Positions 9,079 through 18,820 are shown, numbered from the stretch's first letter. The stretch is DNA of 64,000 nucleotides from JAJEBT01 sp965221485 (GCA_965221485.1 OZ244893.1:186001-250000); one strand, 5' to 3'. Translations and numbers: made by a program. Notes: a model not told the origin generated them from the sequence alone.

Positions 9079-11041
9079 AGTGATGATTCGGGTCATGTTC
9101 ATCGTACGTTCCCTTCCAGACCCGCCCAAAATCAACATAATCAACCCCAGCACCAAATCACCCCCCGGAGCGCGACATGTATAGTCGCGAAACAACAACA
9201 CGGCGCAGGGCCGGAAAAGCCTATCGCTCCGTGCGCCTCGTCGAAAGCCGCATGGTCGACGGAAAGGTCCAGCAGAAAACCCTCCTCAATCTCGGCGCAC
9301 ACTTTCCCATCCCCAAACCGCAATGGCCCCTGCTGGTCGATCTGATCGAGACCCTGATGGCCGGAAGCCGGCCCCTGTTCGATCCCGACCCGGCCCTCGA
9401 GGCCCAGGCCGCAAAGATCATCCAGCGCCTCGACCGGAGACACCCCGAGGACGAAAACAGGACCGCAACCGTCAGTCTTGACAGCCTCACCAGCGAACAG
9501 GACCGCTCGGTCGGCTGCGAGCGGCTGGCGCTCCATGCCCTCACCGAACTCGGGTTTGCCGAAATCCTTGACGGGCTCGGCGTCTCCCCCCGTGATGCCC
9601 GGATCGCCACCGCCCTGGTGATGGCCCGCATCGTCCATCCCGCCAGTGAACGCGAGACCCACCGCTGGATGAACACCAACAGTACCGTACTGGAGCTGCT
9701 GGATCTCGATACCGGGAAGGAGGTCACGCTCGACAAGCTCTATCGCACCTGCGATCTCCTGTACCGTCACCGGACGGCGCTGGAGGATGCCCTTCATGCC
9801 CGCGAACGCACCCTCCTCGACACGCCGGGAGCGGTTGTCTTCTACGATCTCACCAATACCCACATGACCGGACGCCCGGCCTCGGAGCTGGCCTGCTTCG
9901 GGCACTCCAAACAGAAGCGCACGGATTGTCCTCTGGTGACCCTTGCCCTGGCCATCGATGATGCCGGCTTTCCGCGGCGCTCGGCCGTCCTGCCCGGCAA
10001 TGTCTCCGAACCGGGCACGCTTCAGGACGCGCTCGACCGGCTCGATGCCCAGGACGACGCCAGACCCACGGTGGTCATGGATGCCGGGATTGCCACCCGG
10101 GCCAATCTCGGGCTTCTGCACGGGCGCGGACAGCACTGGATCACGGTGCGCCCGGGCGGCGCGGCGCCGCCCGGGCGCGATCCCGACATCGTCATGGAAA
10201 CCCGCGCCGGCTACGAGGCCCGGGCGTGGAAGCTCTCCGACAGCGATGAGGAGATGGAGCTCTGTATCTGGAGCAAGGCCCGCCAGGACAAGGACGAGGC
10301 CATCCTGGGCAAGAAACGCGAGCGCTTCGAGGCCGAACTCGACAAGCTGCATGCCGGATTGTCGCGCAGGAACTGCACCAAGGCCTGGGACAAGGTCCAG
10401 CAACGGGTCGGTCGCCTGCGCGAGCGCTTCGCGATCGTGAACCGGCAATATGACATTACCGTAACCCGGGGCGAGGATGGCAACGCGAGTGCCGTCACCT
10501 GGGCGCGGAATGCCATCCATGAGGACAAGGACGCCGAGGCCGGTTTCTATGTGCTGCGCACCAGCCATTGCGACTGGGACATCGAAACCGTGATCCGGAC
10601 GTATTGGCGTCTCACCGATATCGAGGCGACCTTCCGGTCCCTGAAATCCGATCTCGGGCTGCGCCCGATCTGGCATCACAAGACCAGCCGCATCATTGCC
10701 CATCTGTTCATTGCCGTGCTCGCCTGGCACGCAGTCCAGTTGCTGCGCACCCGCCTTGCCGGCCATGGCCGTCACGACAGCTGGAGCATGATCCGCAACA
10801 AGCTTGGTCGCTGGCGCCGCCTGACGACCACAATGACGGCGGTTGACGGGAGCCGGATTGCGATCCGCTACGATGCCAGGCCCGACCCCGAGGCCTGTGC
10901 GATCGGCCGCGACGCCGGTGTTCCCTTTGCTTCCAACCCGCATCGTATCAGAGCCAGACAGAAGACCTGACCGGTTCTGCCAGCGGGCTTCATCCCGGCC
11001 CCGTCCGTCTTGATCCGGCATCGCCTGAAGCCGGCAGCGGG
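9079..11041 (+). mobile_element. insertion sequence of IS4-superfamily IS1634 type (ends uncertain)
   Basis: One long transposase gene, with no passenger, sits between imperfect direct repeats at 9054-9078 and 11042-11063. Homology to the decayed copy at 15.9 kb extends left of the gene to about 9083, so the left end lies near there. I could not find convincing terminal inverted repeats, so both ends are approximate. The IS1634 group is known for unusually long and variable target duplications, which would suit the flanking repeats. Confidence 0.55.
9177..10970 (+). CDS. IS1634-type transposase
   Basis: A 597-residue DDE-type transposase of the IS1634 group. The N-terminal AYRSVRLVESRMVDGKVQQK resembles the start of this group. 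The central part carries VVFYDLTNTHM and PTVVMDAGIATRANLG, typical of the RNase H-like core around the catalytic aspartates. The C-terminal part has TYWRLTDIEATFRSLKSDLG, which holds the expected catalytic Glu in the family's Y-(2)-R-(3)-E-(6)-K-like arrangement, and HKTSRIIAHLFIAVLAWHAV. The frame is uninterrupted over its full usual length, so it may be functional. A long open frame on the opposite strand is a shadow. Confidence 0.93.
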   Translation: MYSRETTTRRRAGKAYRSVRLVESRMVDGKVQQKTLLNLGAHFPIPKPQWPLLVDLIETLMAGSRPLFDPDPALEAQAAKIIQRLDRRHPEDENRTATVSLDSLTSEQDRSVGCERLALHALTELGFAEILDGLGVSPRDARIATALVMARIVHPASERETHRWMNTNSTVLELLDLDTGKEVTLDKLYRTCDLLYRHRTALEDALHARERTLLDTPGAVVFYDLTNTHMTGRPASELACFGHSKQKRTDCPLVTLALAIDDAGFPRRSAVLPGNVSEPGTLQDALDRLDAQDDARPTVVMDAGIATRANLGLLHGRGQHWITVRPGGAAPPGRDPDIVMETRAGYEARAWKLSDSDEEMELCIWSKARQDKDEAILGKKRERFEAELDKLHAGLSRRNCTKAWDKVQQRVGRLRERFAIVNRQYDITVTRGEDGNASAVTWARNAIHEDKDAEAGFYVLRTSHCDWDIETVIRTYWRLTDIEATFRSLKSDLGLRPIWHHKTSRIIAHLFIAVLAWHAVQLLRTRLAGHGRHDSWSMIRNKLGRWRRLTTTMTAVDGSRIAIRYDARPDPEACAIGRDAGVPFASNPHRIRARQKT

Positions 11042-11063
11042 TTGAATCTGTATAGTGCCATAA
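11042..11063 (+). repeat. right imperfect direct repeat flanking the IS
   Basis: TTGAAT at 11042-11047 and TAGTGCCATAA at 11053-11063 match the left copy in the same orientation. Confidence 0.5.
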
Positions 11064-11236
11064 CAGGGTTTGTGCCTGACGTGAATCCATTCAGATCAAT
11101 CAGTTACGCTCGCCGTTTTTTGCAAAATCCAGAAGATGGGTTAAGAAAAATACGTTGCTGCGGTGCGCACGAGGCATCAAGGGGGACGGCGTCCATCGGT
11201 TCGGGACACCGGGATTGTAGGCACGATCCGGTCTTC

Positions 11237-11866
11237 CTACCACCCGCCTGTGGTCAGCCACTCTTCGAGGAGCTCCATTTTTTCGAGACCGAAGAACGGC
11301 TCCCCGTCGACAATGAAGAAGGGTGAGCCGAAAACACCGGCTTGCAGGGATTCGTCGACGGCAGCCCGCAACAGTTCCGAAGCCTCGCCGCTGGCAAGTG
11401 CGGCCGAGAGAGCGCCCGCATTGGCGCCTTCGGTTGCAGCGATGGCTGTCACCGCTTCGGGTGTACCGATGTCTTTCCCGTCCTGCCAATAGGCCCGCAG
11501 CAGCCTTCGCGCGACCGGTTTCGCATGTTCCGGGTCGTGGTACCGCAACCAGTGAAAGGCGCGGCCAGCGGCCAGCGGCCGGGACGGTTTCCGTCGCCAT
11601 CCCGGCGGCGGCGATAATATGATCCCGTGGCGGCGGCAATAGCGCTCCGCATCGCGCAAGGCGTACGGTCCCTTGAGGGGTGTTTCCGGAATCGGTTTGA
11701 GCCCCATGACCTTGAGAACCGAGATTCCGGTCAGCATTGATCGCCAGTCTGCCTCACGCCCGTGGCGCGCGGCCAGTTCATCGATCCTGAGACTCGCCAG
11801 AAAACCGAAAGGAGAAATGAAGTCGAAATAGAAGACAATCGGGGAGGGCGTTATTGCGGATGTCAT
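11237..11866 (-). CDS. 2-hydroxychromene-2-carboxylate isomerase-like protein (DsbA-fold, kappa-GST family)
   Basis: A thioredoxin-fold enzyme of the DsbA/kappa glutathione-transferase superfamily, about 209 residues. The N-terminus FYFDFISPFGFLASLRI matches the FDFxSPYxYLA signature of 2-hydroxychromene-2-carboxylate isomerases, which rearrange an intermediate of naphthalene-type ring degradation using glutathione. The C-terminus GVFGSPFFIVDGEPFFG carries the family's cis-proline loop (FGSPFFxVdGE). The frame extends to 11929, but the ATG at 11866 starts right before the fold. Many family members have other glutathione-linked roles, so the substrate is open. It lies alone beside the IS, in a zone that also has aromatic-CoA genes. 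Confidence 0.85.
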   Translation of the reverse strand: MTSAITPSPIVFYFDFISPFGFLASLRIDELAARHGREADWRSMLTGISVLKVMGLKPIPETPLKGPYALRDAERYCRRHGIILSPPPGWRRKPSRPLAAGRAFHWLRYHDPEHAKPVARRLLRAYWQDGKDIGTPEAVTAIAATEGANAGALSAALASGEASELLRAAVDESLQAGVFGSPFFIVDGEPFFGLEKMELLEEWLTTGGW

Positions 11867-12499
11867 GATGTCAGCTGTTCGCACAGTATAGCCCTGGCAA
11901 CCCTCCCAAACGGACCCGGGGTAGCGCAATCACGAAAATCATGTGACGTGGGATATTGATGAGGACATGGGAGGTCTGACAATGCTCGCGAATAAGGCCG
12001 CCGGGGAAATCTGCGTCCGCGTTCCTCACGGCCACGAAAACAGCGGCCGAATCGTCACCATCAACCGGTTCCGGAAACCGGCAGATGGTGCTGTGCGTGA
12101 CGGGGGTGTCGCGGTCATGATCATCGGGATGTTTCACGCCGGCGCAAAGTCTGCTGGCAAGTTATCGACAGTTGTGAATGGCCGCAATGCGGAGTGTCGC
12201 AGGAATCAGGACGACAGGAAGGAGGCCATGATACCAACTCCCGTGACGCGATGCCTTCAAATTGCGTTCTGACGTGTCGCGATTTCGGCAAGCATGACCA
12301 CAGACTCTCCGGACATCATGGGGTGCAGCCGGATGCCGGATATCCTGTGCCGAGATATCCTGTCCCGAGGCCCGACAAGGCTTCATCACAGGATAGTCTG
12401 ATGACGGCACTGCTCCTCATCATCGTTGTCTGCTGCGAATGCGAAGCCGTGCAGGATCTGGCCAGTAATTGCAACCCTGGCCGCCATGCCTGGTGATTG
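11867..12499. other. gap upstream of lipoprotein A
   Basis: About 630 bp. Open frames occur on both strands but none has family similarity or a good start. A small inexact tandem (GATATCCTGTGCCGA then GATATCCTGTCCCGA) lies near 12340-12367. Confidence 0.4.
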
Positions 12500-12808
12500 T
12501 GTACAACACTGACCAGATGTGTCGAGAGCGCGGTATGCACGCGGGGTTCCCGGTTCGGAGGCTTGCTCACGGCGTCGCTCGGATTGCAGAGGTGCTGTTG
12601 CCACCACCGGGCACAAGATGCGTGGCCTGATGTGCTCCGCGATGCGTACCGCCAGGCCGTTCCGGGATCCAGTGATCAGCCGCGATGCAAGGATGATCTC
12701 TTGCAATGTCCAGCTCCGCGATCCGCTCTCTGCCCGCAACACCGGCCTCTCGCGGAAAAAAACTATGAACTGCAACAGCTTTCACCCTGATTCACAGGAA
12801 AAAGGGGC
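12500..12808 (+). repeat. conserved 5' flank of lipoprotein gene A
   Basis: About 300 bp that recurs, diverged, upstream of genes B (18906-19210) and C (38110-38420). Shared landmarks are a block like GCACGxGGGGTTCCCGGTTCG, a block near GxxxCAGCCGCGA, and, nearest the promoter, TGCAACAGC followed by GATTCA and a poly-A/G run before TTGACG. It may be an ancestral duplication unit, a regulatory leader or a gene relic. No convincing reading frame is conserved in all three. Confidence 0.6.
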
Positions 12809-12838
12809 TTGACGATTCTTTGTACCGGCTGATAGGTA
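12809..12838 (+). promoter_or_regulatory. sigma-70-like promoter of lipoprotein A
   Basis: TTGACG at 12809-12814 and TAGGTA at 12833-12838 with an 18-base spacer. The same arrangement, TTGACGATTC through CTGATAGG, precedes genes B and C, which supports it as a real promoter. Confidence 0.65.
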
Positions 12839-12893
12839 TCGCGCGTCCCCCGCGGACATCGCATGCTCGGGAACTGATCCGATGGAGAAGATC

Positions 12894-15119
12894 ATGAAAC
12901 TACGAGACCAGAGAGTTTGGCTGACGGCGGTTGCCGTTGCGGGATCCATTGCGCTTTACGGTTGCGGGGGTGGCAGCGGCGGCCCTGACACGACCCCTTA
13001 TGATCAGGATTATGTCGATCAAAAGACAGACGAGGCGAAAAAGGCTGAAGAGGAGCGACTGGCCGCGATCAGAGCTGCCACGGAGGCAGCCGGGAAGGCG
13101 GCCACGGCTGCAAAGAATGCAGCTGATGCGGAAAAGGATGCTGAGGATGCAGCTATCGCTGCGGCCACCCTTGCGGTCTACGAAACCCTGGATGCGGATG
13201 AAGCCGCGGCGCAGAGCACGATCGCGGCCAATGCCAAAAAGGCGGCTGATGCGGCTCTGGTGGCAGCGAATGATGCGCTGGCGGAAGCCGATGCGGTGAT
13301 CCATTCGGATCCGGAGGTTACGAACCAGCAGGGCCTTGCGCGGGCCTCGGCCACGGCGGCGGCGGAGAGTGCCCGGGATGCAGAGAAACATGCCAATGCG
13401 GCATCGACTTCTGCACAGGTGGCCCAGGCTACGAAGGACGGAATCAACGCTGCCAATAACGATGCGCAAGAGCAGGGCCGGCAGCGCAAGATTGCCGCCA
13501 ACAGGGCGTCTGATGCGGATGCCGCTGCGAAAACGGCGGTTGAAAAGGCGACAGAGGCGAAGGCAACCCGGGAGGCGCTGACCACGGAGGATACAGTTCT
13601 GGACAAGGCCGAGGCAGCCGTGGCTGCAGCCAAGACAGCCCTGGCAGCGGCGGAGAAAGCCTTGGCTGATAATACGATGATAGCCTGGATACCGCGTTTG
13701 AGGGGTGAGGTGGCAACTGCGAAGGCGGACCTTTTCACGAAGGTGTCTGCCGCAGTCAAGGCCCGGTCGGACCAGGCAGCGGCCGCACAAGCGGCCGCAC
13801 AATCGGCGGCTGCGGCGGTGAGTGAGGCACAAACGGCATCCGATGACGCTTCGAAGGCGGCTCGGGATGCCGGCGATACGGAACAGGGATCTCCAGGAGC
13901 CATGTCAGCAGCGGCGGCGGCAGAATCGCACCAGATGGCCCTGACCTCGGCGAACACAGCACAGGGCTGGTCTGATGTTGTGGCGGCCATAATGTCCCAG
14001 AGGAATGCAATCGATTTGGAAACCGCTCTAGATGATTTGACGCAAAGAATCCCGTGGGCCGAGGACTACAGCCTTGCGGCGGATCTGTCGGACCGGATTG
14101 ATGCTGCGCAGTATGCAGCGGAACGGCTGGCGGAGCAGACAGATCCCGACTCCGACGAGACTGCGACCTATCAGGAAGACCTTCGCGATGCGCTGCAGGC
14201 CGTGATGGATGATTTGGCCGGTATAGAGGCGGCGCTGGCCGCCGCCCGGACGGCGCATGATGCGGCCAAACCATGGGCAGAAAACGGATACAAGGTGGAC
14301 AACGCGACCGGGGCGGAGGGTGAGAACCTGGCGTCCGGCAATATTCTCATTAATCCTGAAGGACGGGTTCTGCTGCAAGGCAAGGTTGTGGTCGCCGATG
14401 CGGAGAGCACCCTTGATGAACTCGGGCCTCACGATTATTCGGCCAATTTCAAAGGCGGCTGGAATGGCAATCAGGAATATAATTACGGCATCGTGTCGGT
14501 CAACGGCAGGCACCAGTTCATCCACGACAACCGATGGGCCAAGGGCGATGACAAGGTGTATGACTATATTTCCTACGGCTTATGGGGGAGGTATGACGGT
14601 AGGCTTCCTTCCTCGCTCCCTGCTGATTATCTGACAGACTACAGGACAACCCACAACGAGGGCGGTGTCTTTGTATTGGTGAAGGATGGGGCCCCCGCAA
14701 CAGTCGCAGATGCTATTGGCAGGGCAAAATTCACCGGGCGGCACATTGCTAATCGTGAACATTTCGGGATCGGTACAGTCGACCCAGATGTATGGTCATT
14801 CAACGTAGATGAGGGGAACTTCAGCGCTGATATCAACTTTGCAGAAGAAACAGCCGAACTCCGCTTTTCCACGGGTTCCAAGCTTTACCTGAAGGTCAGT
14901 GCTGACGTTAACGGTAACGAGCTGTCCGGAGCCGAAATTACGGATATCGACAGGACTGAAATTTTGTCTACGAGGGAGCATTCTGTCAGCCTCCATGCCG
15001 CCGTGTTTGGAGAGCGGGCGGAGGAACTTGCAGGTACGATAAGAATGTCAGGTCGCTATCATCAGTTGGGTTACAACTGGTATTCAGCTTTTGGTGCCCG
15101 CAATGATGAGTATCGGTGA
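12894..15119 (+). CDS. lipoprotein A: Ala-rich stalk with TbpB-like C-terminal head
   Basis: Predicted surface or outer-membrane lipoprotein, 741 residues from the ATG at 12894. An upstream in-frame ATG at 12882 is part of the GGAGAAG ribosome site, so the second ATG is preferred. The signal peptide ends in lipobox LYGC (Cys near residue 24), followed by GGGSGGPDTTPYDQDY. Residues about 40-340 are Ala/Glu/Lys/Asp-rich with coiled-coil-like spacing. A conserved hinge follows (GWSDV, then RIPWAEDY). The head begins near residue 480 at NILINPEGRV, is beta-rich, and contains FIHDNRWAKGDDKVYDYISY and a C-terminal FGERAEELAGTIRMSG then AFGARND. The latter resembles the TbpB-family end motif (GPxAEELGGxF, then FGAKR). 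Its stalk is related to, but clearly diverged from, B and C. Function unknown; host or ligand binding is inference. Confidence 0.85.
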   Translation: MKLRDQRVWLTAVAVAGSIALYGCGGGSGGPDTTPYDQDYVDQKTDEAKKAEEERLAAIRAATEAAGKAATAAKNAADAEKDAEDAAIAAATLAVYETLDADEAAAQSTIAANAKKAADAALVAANDALAEADAVIHSDPEVTNQQGLARASATAAAESARDAEKHANAASTSAQVAQATKDGINAANNDAQEQGRQRKIAANRASDADAAAKTAVEKATEAKATREALTTEDTVLDKAEAAVAAAKTALAAAEKALADNTMIAWIPRLRGEVATAKADLFTKVSAAVKARSDQAAAAQAAAQSAAAAVSEAQTASDDASKAARDAGDTEQGSPGAMSAAAAAESHQMALTSANTAQGWSDVVAAIMSQRNAIDLETALDDLTQRIPWAEDYSLAADLSDRIDAAQYAAERLAEQTDPDSDETATYQEDLRDALQAVMDDLAGIEAALAAARTAHDAAKPWAENGYKVDNATGAEGENLASGNILINPEGRVLLQGKVVVADAESTLDELGPHDYSANFKGGWNGNQEYNYGIVSVNGRHQFIHDNRWAKGDDKVYDYISYGLWGRYDGRLPSSLPADYLTDYRTTHNEGGVFVLVKDGAPATVADAIGRAKFTGRHIANREHFGIGTVDPDVWSFNVDEGNFSADINFAEETAELRFSTGSKLYLKVSADVNGNELSGAEITDIDRTEILSTREHSVSLHAAVFGERAEELAGTIRMSGRYHQLGYNWYSAFGARNDEYR

Positions 15120-15230
15120 GCACAGACTTGGAAACCAGGGTCATCCGGATTCCCTGATGCAGGTTCAACAGAACGGCGTCATGGATCCACCAGGACGGCG
15201 CCCCGCTTGATACCGGATATCGGTCCAATG

Positions 15231-15262
15231 CATCCGCCTTCTTGCGAGGCGGATGTTCTTTG
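15231..15262 (+). terminator. rho-independent terminator of lipoprotein A
   Basis: CATCCGCC at 15231-15238 pairs with GGCGGATG at 15248-15255, followed by a short T-rich run (TTCTTT). It lies 112 bp after the stop codon, the same distance as in the related gene C. Confidence 0.7.
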
Positions 15263-15884
15263 GGAGCTTGATGTTCTGCATACCCATAGGTGTAATGCTC
15301 GTCCTGACCGAGTGAGCCATGCCGTCATTGTCGAGCGTGAAAGACGTTCCAGGAACATGGCTGAGAGAAGTATTGCGACTTCAGCGCCGATCACGATCAC
15401 CAGCCCTGATAGGTATCAGGGTGCGAACCACCCCCGGGAAGAGCTCCCAGGAAGAGCCAGGATTGGCGGGGGAGCGGCCCTTCCGGTGGCAGCCTTGGTT
15501 TCGGCAAAGCGGCTGATTATGACATTTGCACGGCCATAAACGGCGTCAAGCCGTCACACAGTGTTGTGATCGCAGTATTTCGGGATGGATACCGCGATCA
15601 TGGGGAAGACAGGGCCGACAATGCGCAATACCGGCATTGGTGCTGAACACCGGATCGTTGCAAGCTTCGGTTACGCTGACCGGGTGGAGTTTCCTGGAGG
15701 ATGAGTGCTGCGCTTCCTTGACCCATCGTCTGCAGGTCGTGGGAAGAACGACGGCTTCAGGCCGGAGTTACCCGGTTCCTGTTGTCAGACTCATGTATGG
15801 ATGACGATGAGCGGAAATCGTTGATTCTCCGGGTACCATGACGTCTTGGTCCCGCGGTCCAGAACCATGATCTGTTGCCTTTCA
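15263..15884. other. gap between terminator A and the IS relic
   Basis: About 620 bp without a supported gene. Frames are short and low-complexity, and no site was recognised. Confidence 0.4.
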
Positions 15885-16410
15885 GGTCCGCCCAACATCG
15901 CCATAATCAAGCCCGGAACCACAACAACCGGCGAGGCCATGTCATGGTGGGGAAACAACCACGCGGCGGAGGCCCGGAAATGCTGGTCCTTCCGTGCGCC
16001 TTGTGGAAAGCTGCAGGATCGACGAAAGGGTTTGACAGAAACCCCAACTCAATTCCGGTGCTCAATTTCCCATCCCCAAACCGCAATAATCCTGACGGGA
16101 TCGATCTGATCAAGACCCTGCTGGCCTGAAGCTGGCCCCTGTTCGATCCTGACCCGGCCCTCGAGGTCGAAGACGAAAACCGGATCGTTCCGTCAGCCTC
16201 GACAGTGAACAGAACCGTTCGGTCGGCTGCGAGCGGCTGGCGTGCCACGCCCTGATCGAAGTCCGTTTCCCGAAAACCATAACGGTCGCGGCGTCTCATC
16301 CCGTGAGGCCCGGATCGCCATGGCCCCTGGTGACGGCCGGCCGGATCCGACCGCCCAGTGAGCGCGAGCTTCACCGCTGGTTGAATACCAGCAGTACGGT
16401 GCCGAAATAG
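15885..16410 (+). pseudogene. decayed 5' part of an IS1634-type element
   Basis: This stretch aligns by eye with the intact IS from just upstream of its transposase start (about 9116) to roughly codon 180. Clear shared blocks include TTTCCCATCCCCAAACCGCA, TGTTCGATCCxGACCCGGCC and TCGGTCGGCTGCGAGCGGCT. It carries internal deletions and stop codons, for example TGA after CTGCTGGCC near 16126. The 3' two thirds are missing. It is a dead IS copy lying between the convergent lipoprotein genes A and B. Confidence 0.85.
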
Positions 16411-16564
16411 CTCGATCTCTGCGGTGGATACGCTGTTTGATGGCCTCGCGTCCGGTTGTTGACCCGGCGATCAGGCCATGGAGACTTTGCTGCCACGTCC
16501 GCGAAGCCGGTGTTGCGACCCAGCTTTTTTTCTCTCACCAAAGCATCAGGCGCAAACTGAACGA

Positions 16565-16593
16565 CCTCGGCCCGTTGTGACGACGGGCCGAGG
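16565..16593 (-). terminator. hairpin downstream of lipoprotein B
   Basis: CCTCGGCCCGT at 16565-16575 pairs perfectly with ACGGGCCGAGG at 16583-16593 (11-bp stem, 7-base loop). It lies about 113 bp past the stop of gene B, the same spacing as the terminators of A and C. No T-tract follows on the minus strand, so termination may be weak or it may act otherwise. Confidence 0.5.
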
Positions 16594-16705
16594 CCTCAGA
16601 GCGAACCCGGTCGGCCGGGTCCGGTGTACCGGCGGATCTCAAAAATCCCGGATCGAATGACCTCCGTTTGAACGAACGTTGTCCTATTGCCAGTTCGGCG
16701 TGGGC

Positions 16706-18820
16706 TCACCGATGCGCATTGTTGCGCATGCCAAATGCCGTATTGACCGAGAGTTGTGTGTTGTTTGCGCCCGTGCCGGTGACACGGATTGTACCCCCCA
16801 GTTCCTGGGCCTTGTCGCCCAGCACAACCGCATGAACACTGATCGTGCCACCGTCTGCAAACTGTTCATCGGTCATGGGAGCGTTGCTGTCGTTGCGGTC
16901 GGAATATGTTCCTCCCGACAACATGTTGCCGTCAACCTTAAGTCCGGTAACGTTGTAATAACTTCTGAAGTAAAGGTCAGCACGACTTGTCCCGAAATTC
17001 ACAGTGGCGGTTGCAGACGTCTCCCTGATGTCATTGTCGTTGTCAATACTGACACTTCGTCCTGAATAGGATGCCGTGCCAATCAAATCCGGCGGTGTCA
17101 CCAAACCGTCCTCATTGAGCAGCGCAAACGCCCCGCCGTCTGTCAAACTTGACCCACTAGTGACAAGATTGGTCAGATTATTGACCCCCGTCGCCCACAC
17201 GCCGAACGAAATAAACTCATATGTCTTGCCTTCACCAGCGGCCCAGCGGTTATCGTGAATCAACTGCTGCTTTCCCTGGAAGGAAACAATGCCACGCTCT
17301 TTTCGAATCTGGTCACGTGTTCCCAATATGTGGATCGGCGTATCTGCATCAGCCACCACATTGATTCTTTCGTTTTCGGTTGTATCCGGATCATCCGTCC
17401 CATTGCCGCCCAGATTGATCCGGCCGTCCGAATTGAAGAGGATGCCGCCGGTGGCCACGGTTTCACCCGCTGCTCCGGTCAGGTCGTCCACCGCACGGCC
17501 ATTCTCAGACCACGGCTTCGCCGCATTATGGGCATCCCGCGCAGCAGAAAGGGCATCCGCGATGTTGGTCGCATCCGTCGTCACAGCCGTCAAGCGCCGA
17601 CTGATGTCTTGCTGATAGACCGCGGTCTCGTCGGAATCGGGATCCTCCTGCTCGGCAAGGCGTTCCGCTGCGTGATGCGCCCGGGCCAGCAGGACTGAAA
17701 GAGCGCCCGCTTCACGGTCCTGATCCGTGGCCCACGGAATTCTGGCGAGGAGATCATCAAGCGATGCCTCCGTCGCATCCGTGTCCTTGTAGGTCTTCGT
17801 GATCGCAAGAACATCAGACCAGCCCCGGGCTACGTTGGCAGAAATCCGGGCCGCCAGGTACGAGGCTGCTGCCTCGGCCGCCGACATGGCACCCTCGGAT
17901 GCCGGATCGGTATCGCCAGCCGCCGCAGCCGCATCCGCAGCTTCAGTGGCCGCAGTCATCGCAGCACCCTCGGCCGCTTCAGCCGCATCAGCGGCTTCTG
18001 AGGCTGTCGTGGCACGCGTGTTGTAGTCCGCATCTCTTTTCTCGGCGTCGTCCACGGCCTTCTGGGCTGCCGCCTTTTCAGCGTCGGTAGCATCACTGGC
18101 CAAAGCGTCCTGGGCGGCCTTGGCAGCAGGCAAAGCGTCCTCAGCCTCAGCCTCAGCCTCTGTCGCCTTTTCAGCCGCTGTTTTCGCAGCGGCATCCGCA
18201 TCCCCGGCCTTGTTCGCGGCGAGCCGGCGCTGCACGCCCTGCTCTTGCGCAGCAAGTCTGTCATTGTCGATCCCGGTCTGGGTCGCCCGGGCTATATCCG
18301 CTTGTGTCTTCGCCTCAGTGGCAAATCCGGCAGCCGCCTTCGCACTTGCGTCCGCGGCCGAGGCCGAACTCTGGGCCGCAGTCTTCAGGTCCGTAACCGC
18401 CTGATCCGAATGATTGACCGCATTGGCTTTCGCCAGCGCATCATTGGCTGCCGCCAGAGCCGTATCAGCCGCAGCCTTGGCATTGGCCGCCGCCGTACTC
18501 TGCGCCTCGGCTTCATCCGCATCCAGGGTTTCATATGTCGCAGCAATCGTCGCAGCGGCGGCTGCATCCTTAGCATCTTTCTCCGCCGTAGCCGCATCGC
18601 TGGCAGCCGTGGCTGCCTCGTTGGCCGCCTCCGTGGCAGTTGCAATCGCGGCCTGCCGATCCTCTTCAGCCTTCTTTGCAGCGTCTACGGCGTCATCAAC
18701 ATAGTCCTGGTCAAACGGGGTCGTGTCAGGGCCGTCGCTGCCGCCCCCGCAACCGTAAAGCGCAACCGATCCCGCAACGGCCATCGCCGTCAGCCATACT
18801 CTCTGGCGTCGTGATTTCAT
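16706..18820 (-). CDS. lipoprotein B: Ala-rich stalk with TbpB-like C-terminal head
   Basis: Second family member, 704 residues from the ATG at 18820; the ATG at 18832 lies in the ribosome site ATGGAGAG. The signal peptide MKSRRQRVWLTAMAVAGSVA ends at lipobox LYGC. The Ala-rich stalk spans about residues 40-340, the hinge carries GWSDVLAITKTYKDTD and RIPWATDQD, and the head begins near residue 457. From the start to the head boundary, B is almost identical to C at DNA level except for a few bases near the lipobox and a block of about 100 bp around DPDSDETAVYQQD, where B instead resembles A. The heads of B and C differ strongly. The C-terminus VLGDKAQELGGTIRVTG then AFGMRNNAHR matches the TbpB-like end motif. 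Surface exposure is inferred. Confidence 0.85.
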   Translation of the reverse strand: MKSRRQRVWLTAMAVAGSVALYGCGGGSDGPDTTPFDQDYVDDAVDAAKKAEEDRQAAIATATEAANEAATAASDAATAEKDAKDAAAAATIAATYETLDADEAEAQSTAAANAKAAADTALAAANDALAKANAVNHSDQAVTDLKTAAQSSASAADASAKAAAGFATEAKTQADIARATQTGIDNDRLAAQEQGVQRRLAANKAGDADAAAKTAAEKATEAEAEAEDALPAAKAAQDALASDATDAEKAAAQKAVDDAEKRDADYNTRATTASEAADAAEAAEGAAMTAATEAADAAAAAGDTDPASEGAMSAAEAAASYLAARISANVARGWSDVLAITKTYKDTDATEASLDDLLARIPWATDQDREAGALSVLLARAHHAAERLAEQEDPDSDETAVYQQDISRRLTAVTTDATNIADALSAARDAHNAAKPWSENGRAVDDLTGAAGETVATGGILFNSDGRINLGGNGTDDPDTTENERINVVADADTPIHILGTRDQIRKERGIVSFQGKQQLIHDNRWAAGEGKTYEFISFGVWATGVNNLTNLVTSGSSLTDGGAFALLNEDGLVTPPDLIGTASYSGRSVSIDNDNDIRETSATATVNFGTSRADLYFRSYYNVTGLKVDGNMLSGGTYSDRNDSNAPMTDEQFADGGTISVHAVVLGDKAQELGGTIRVTGTGANNTQLSVNTAFGMRNNAHR

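Noticed and set aside
9141..11090. A 649-codon minus-strand frame across the transposase
   Set aside because: Exact shadow of a well-supported transposase gene; its product has no recognisable domain.
12900..14274. Several long open frames antisense to and out of frame with the stalk of lipoprotein A (up to 310 codons), and their counterparts in B and C
   Set aside because: They come from the repetitive GC-rich codon pattern of Ala-rich sequence, which keeps other frames open. Their products are low-complexity and have no domain.
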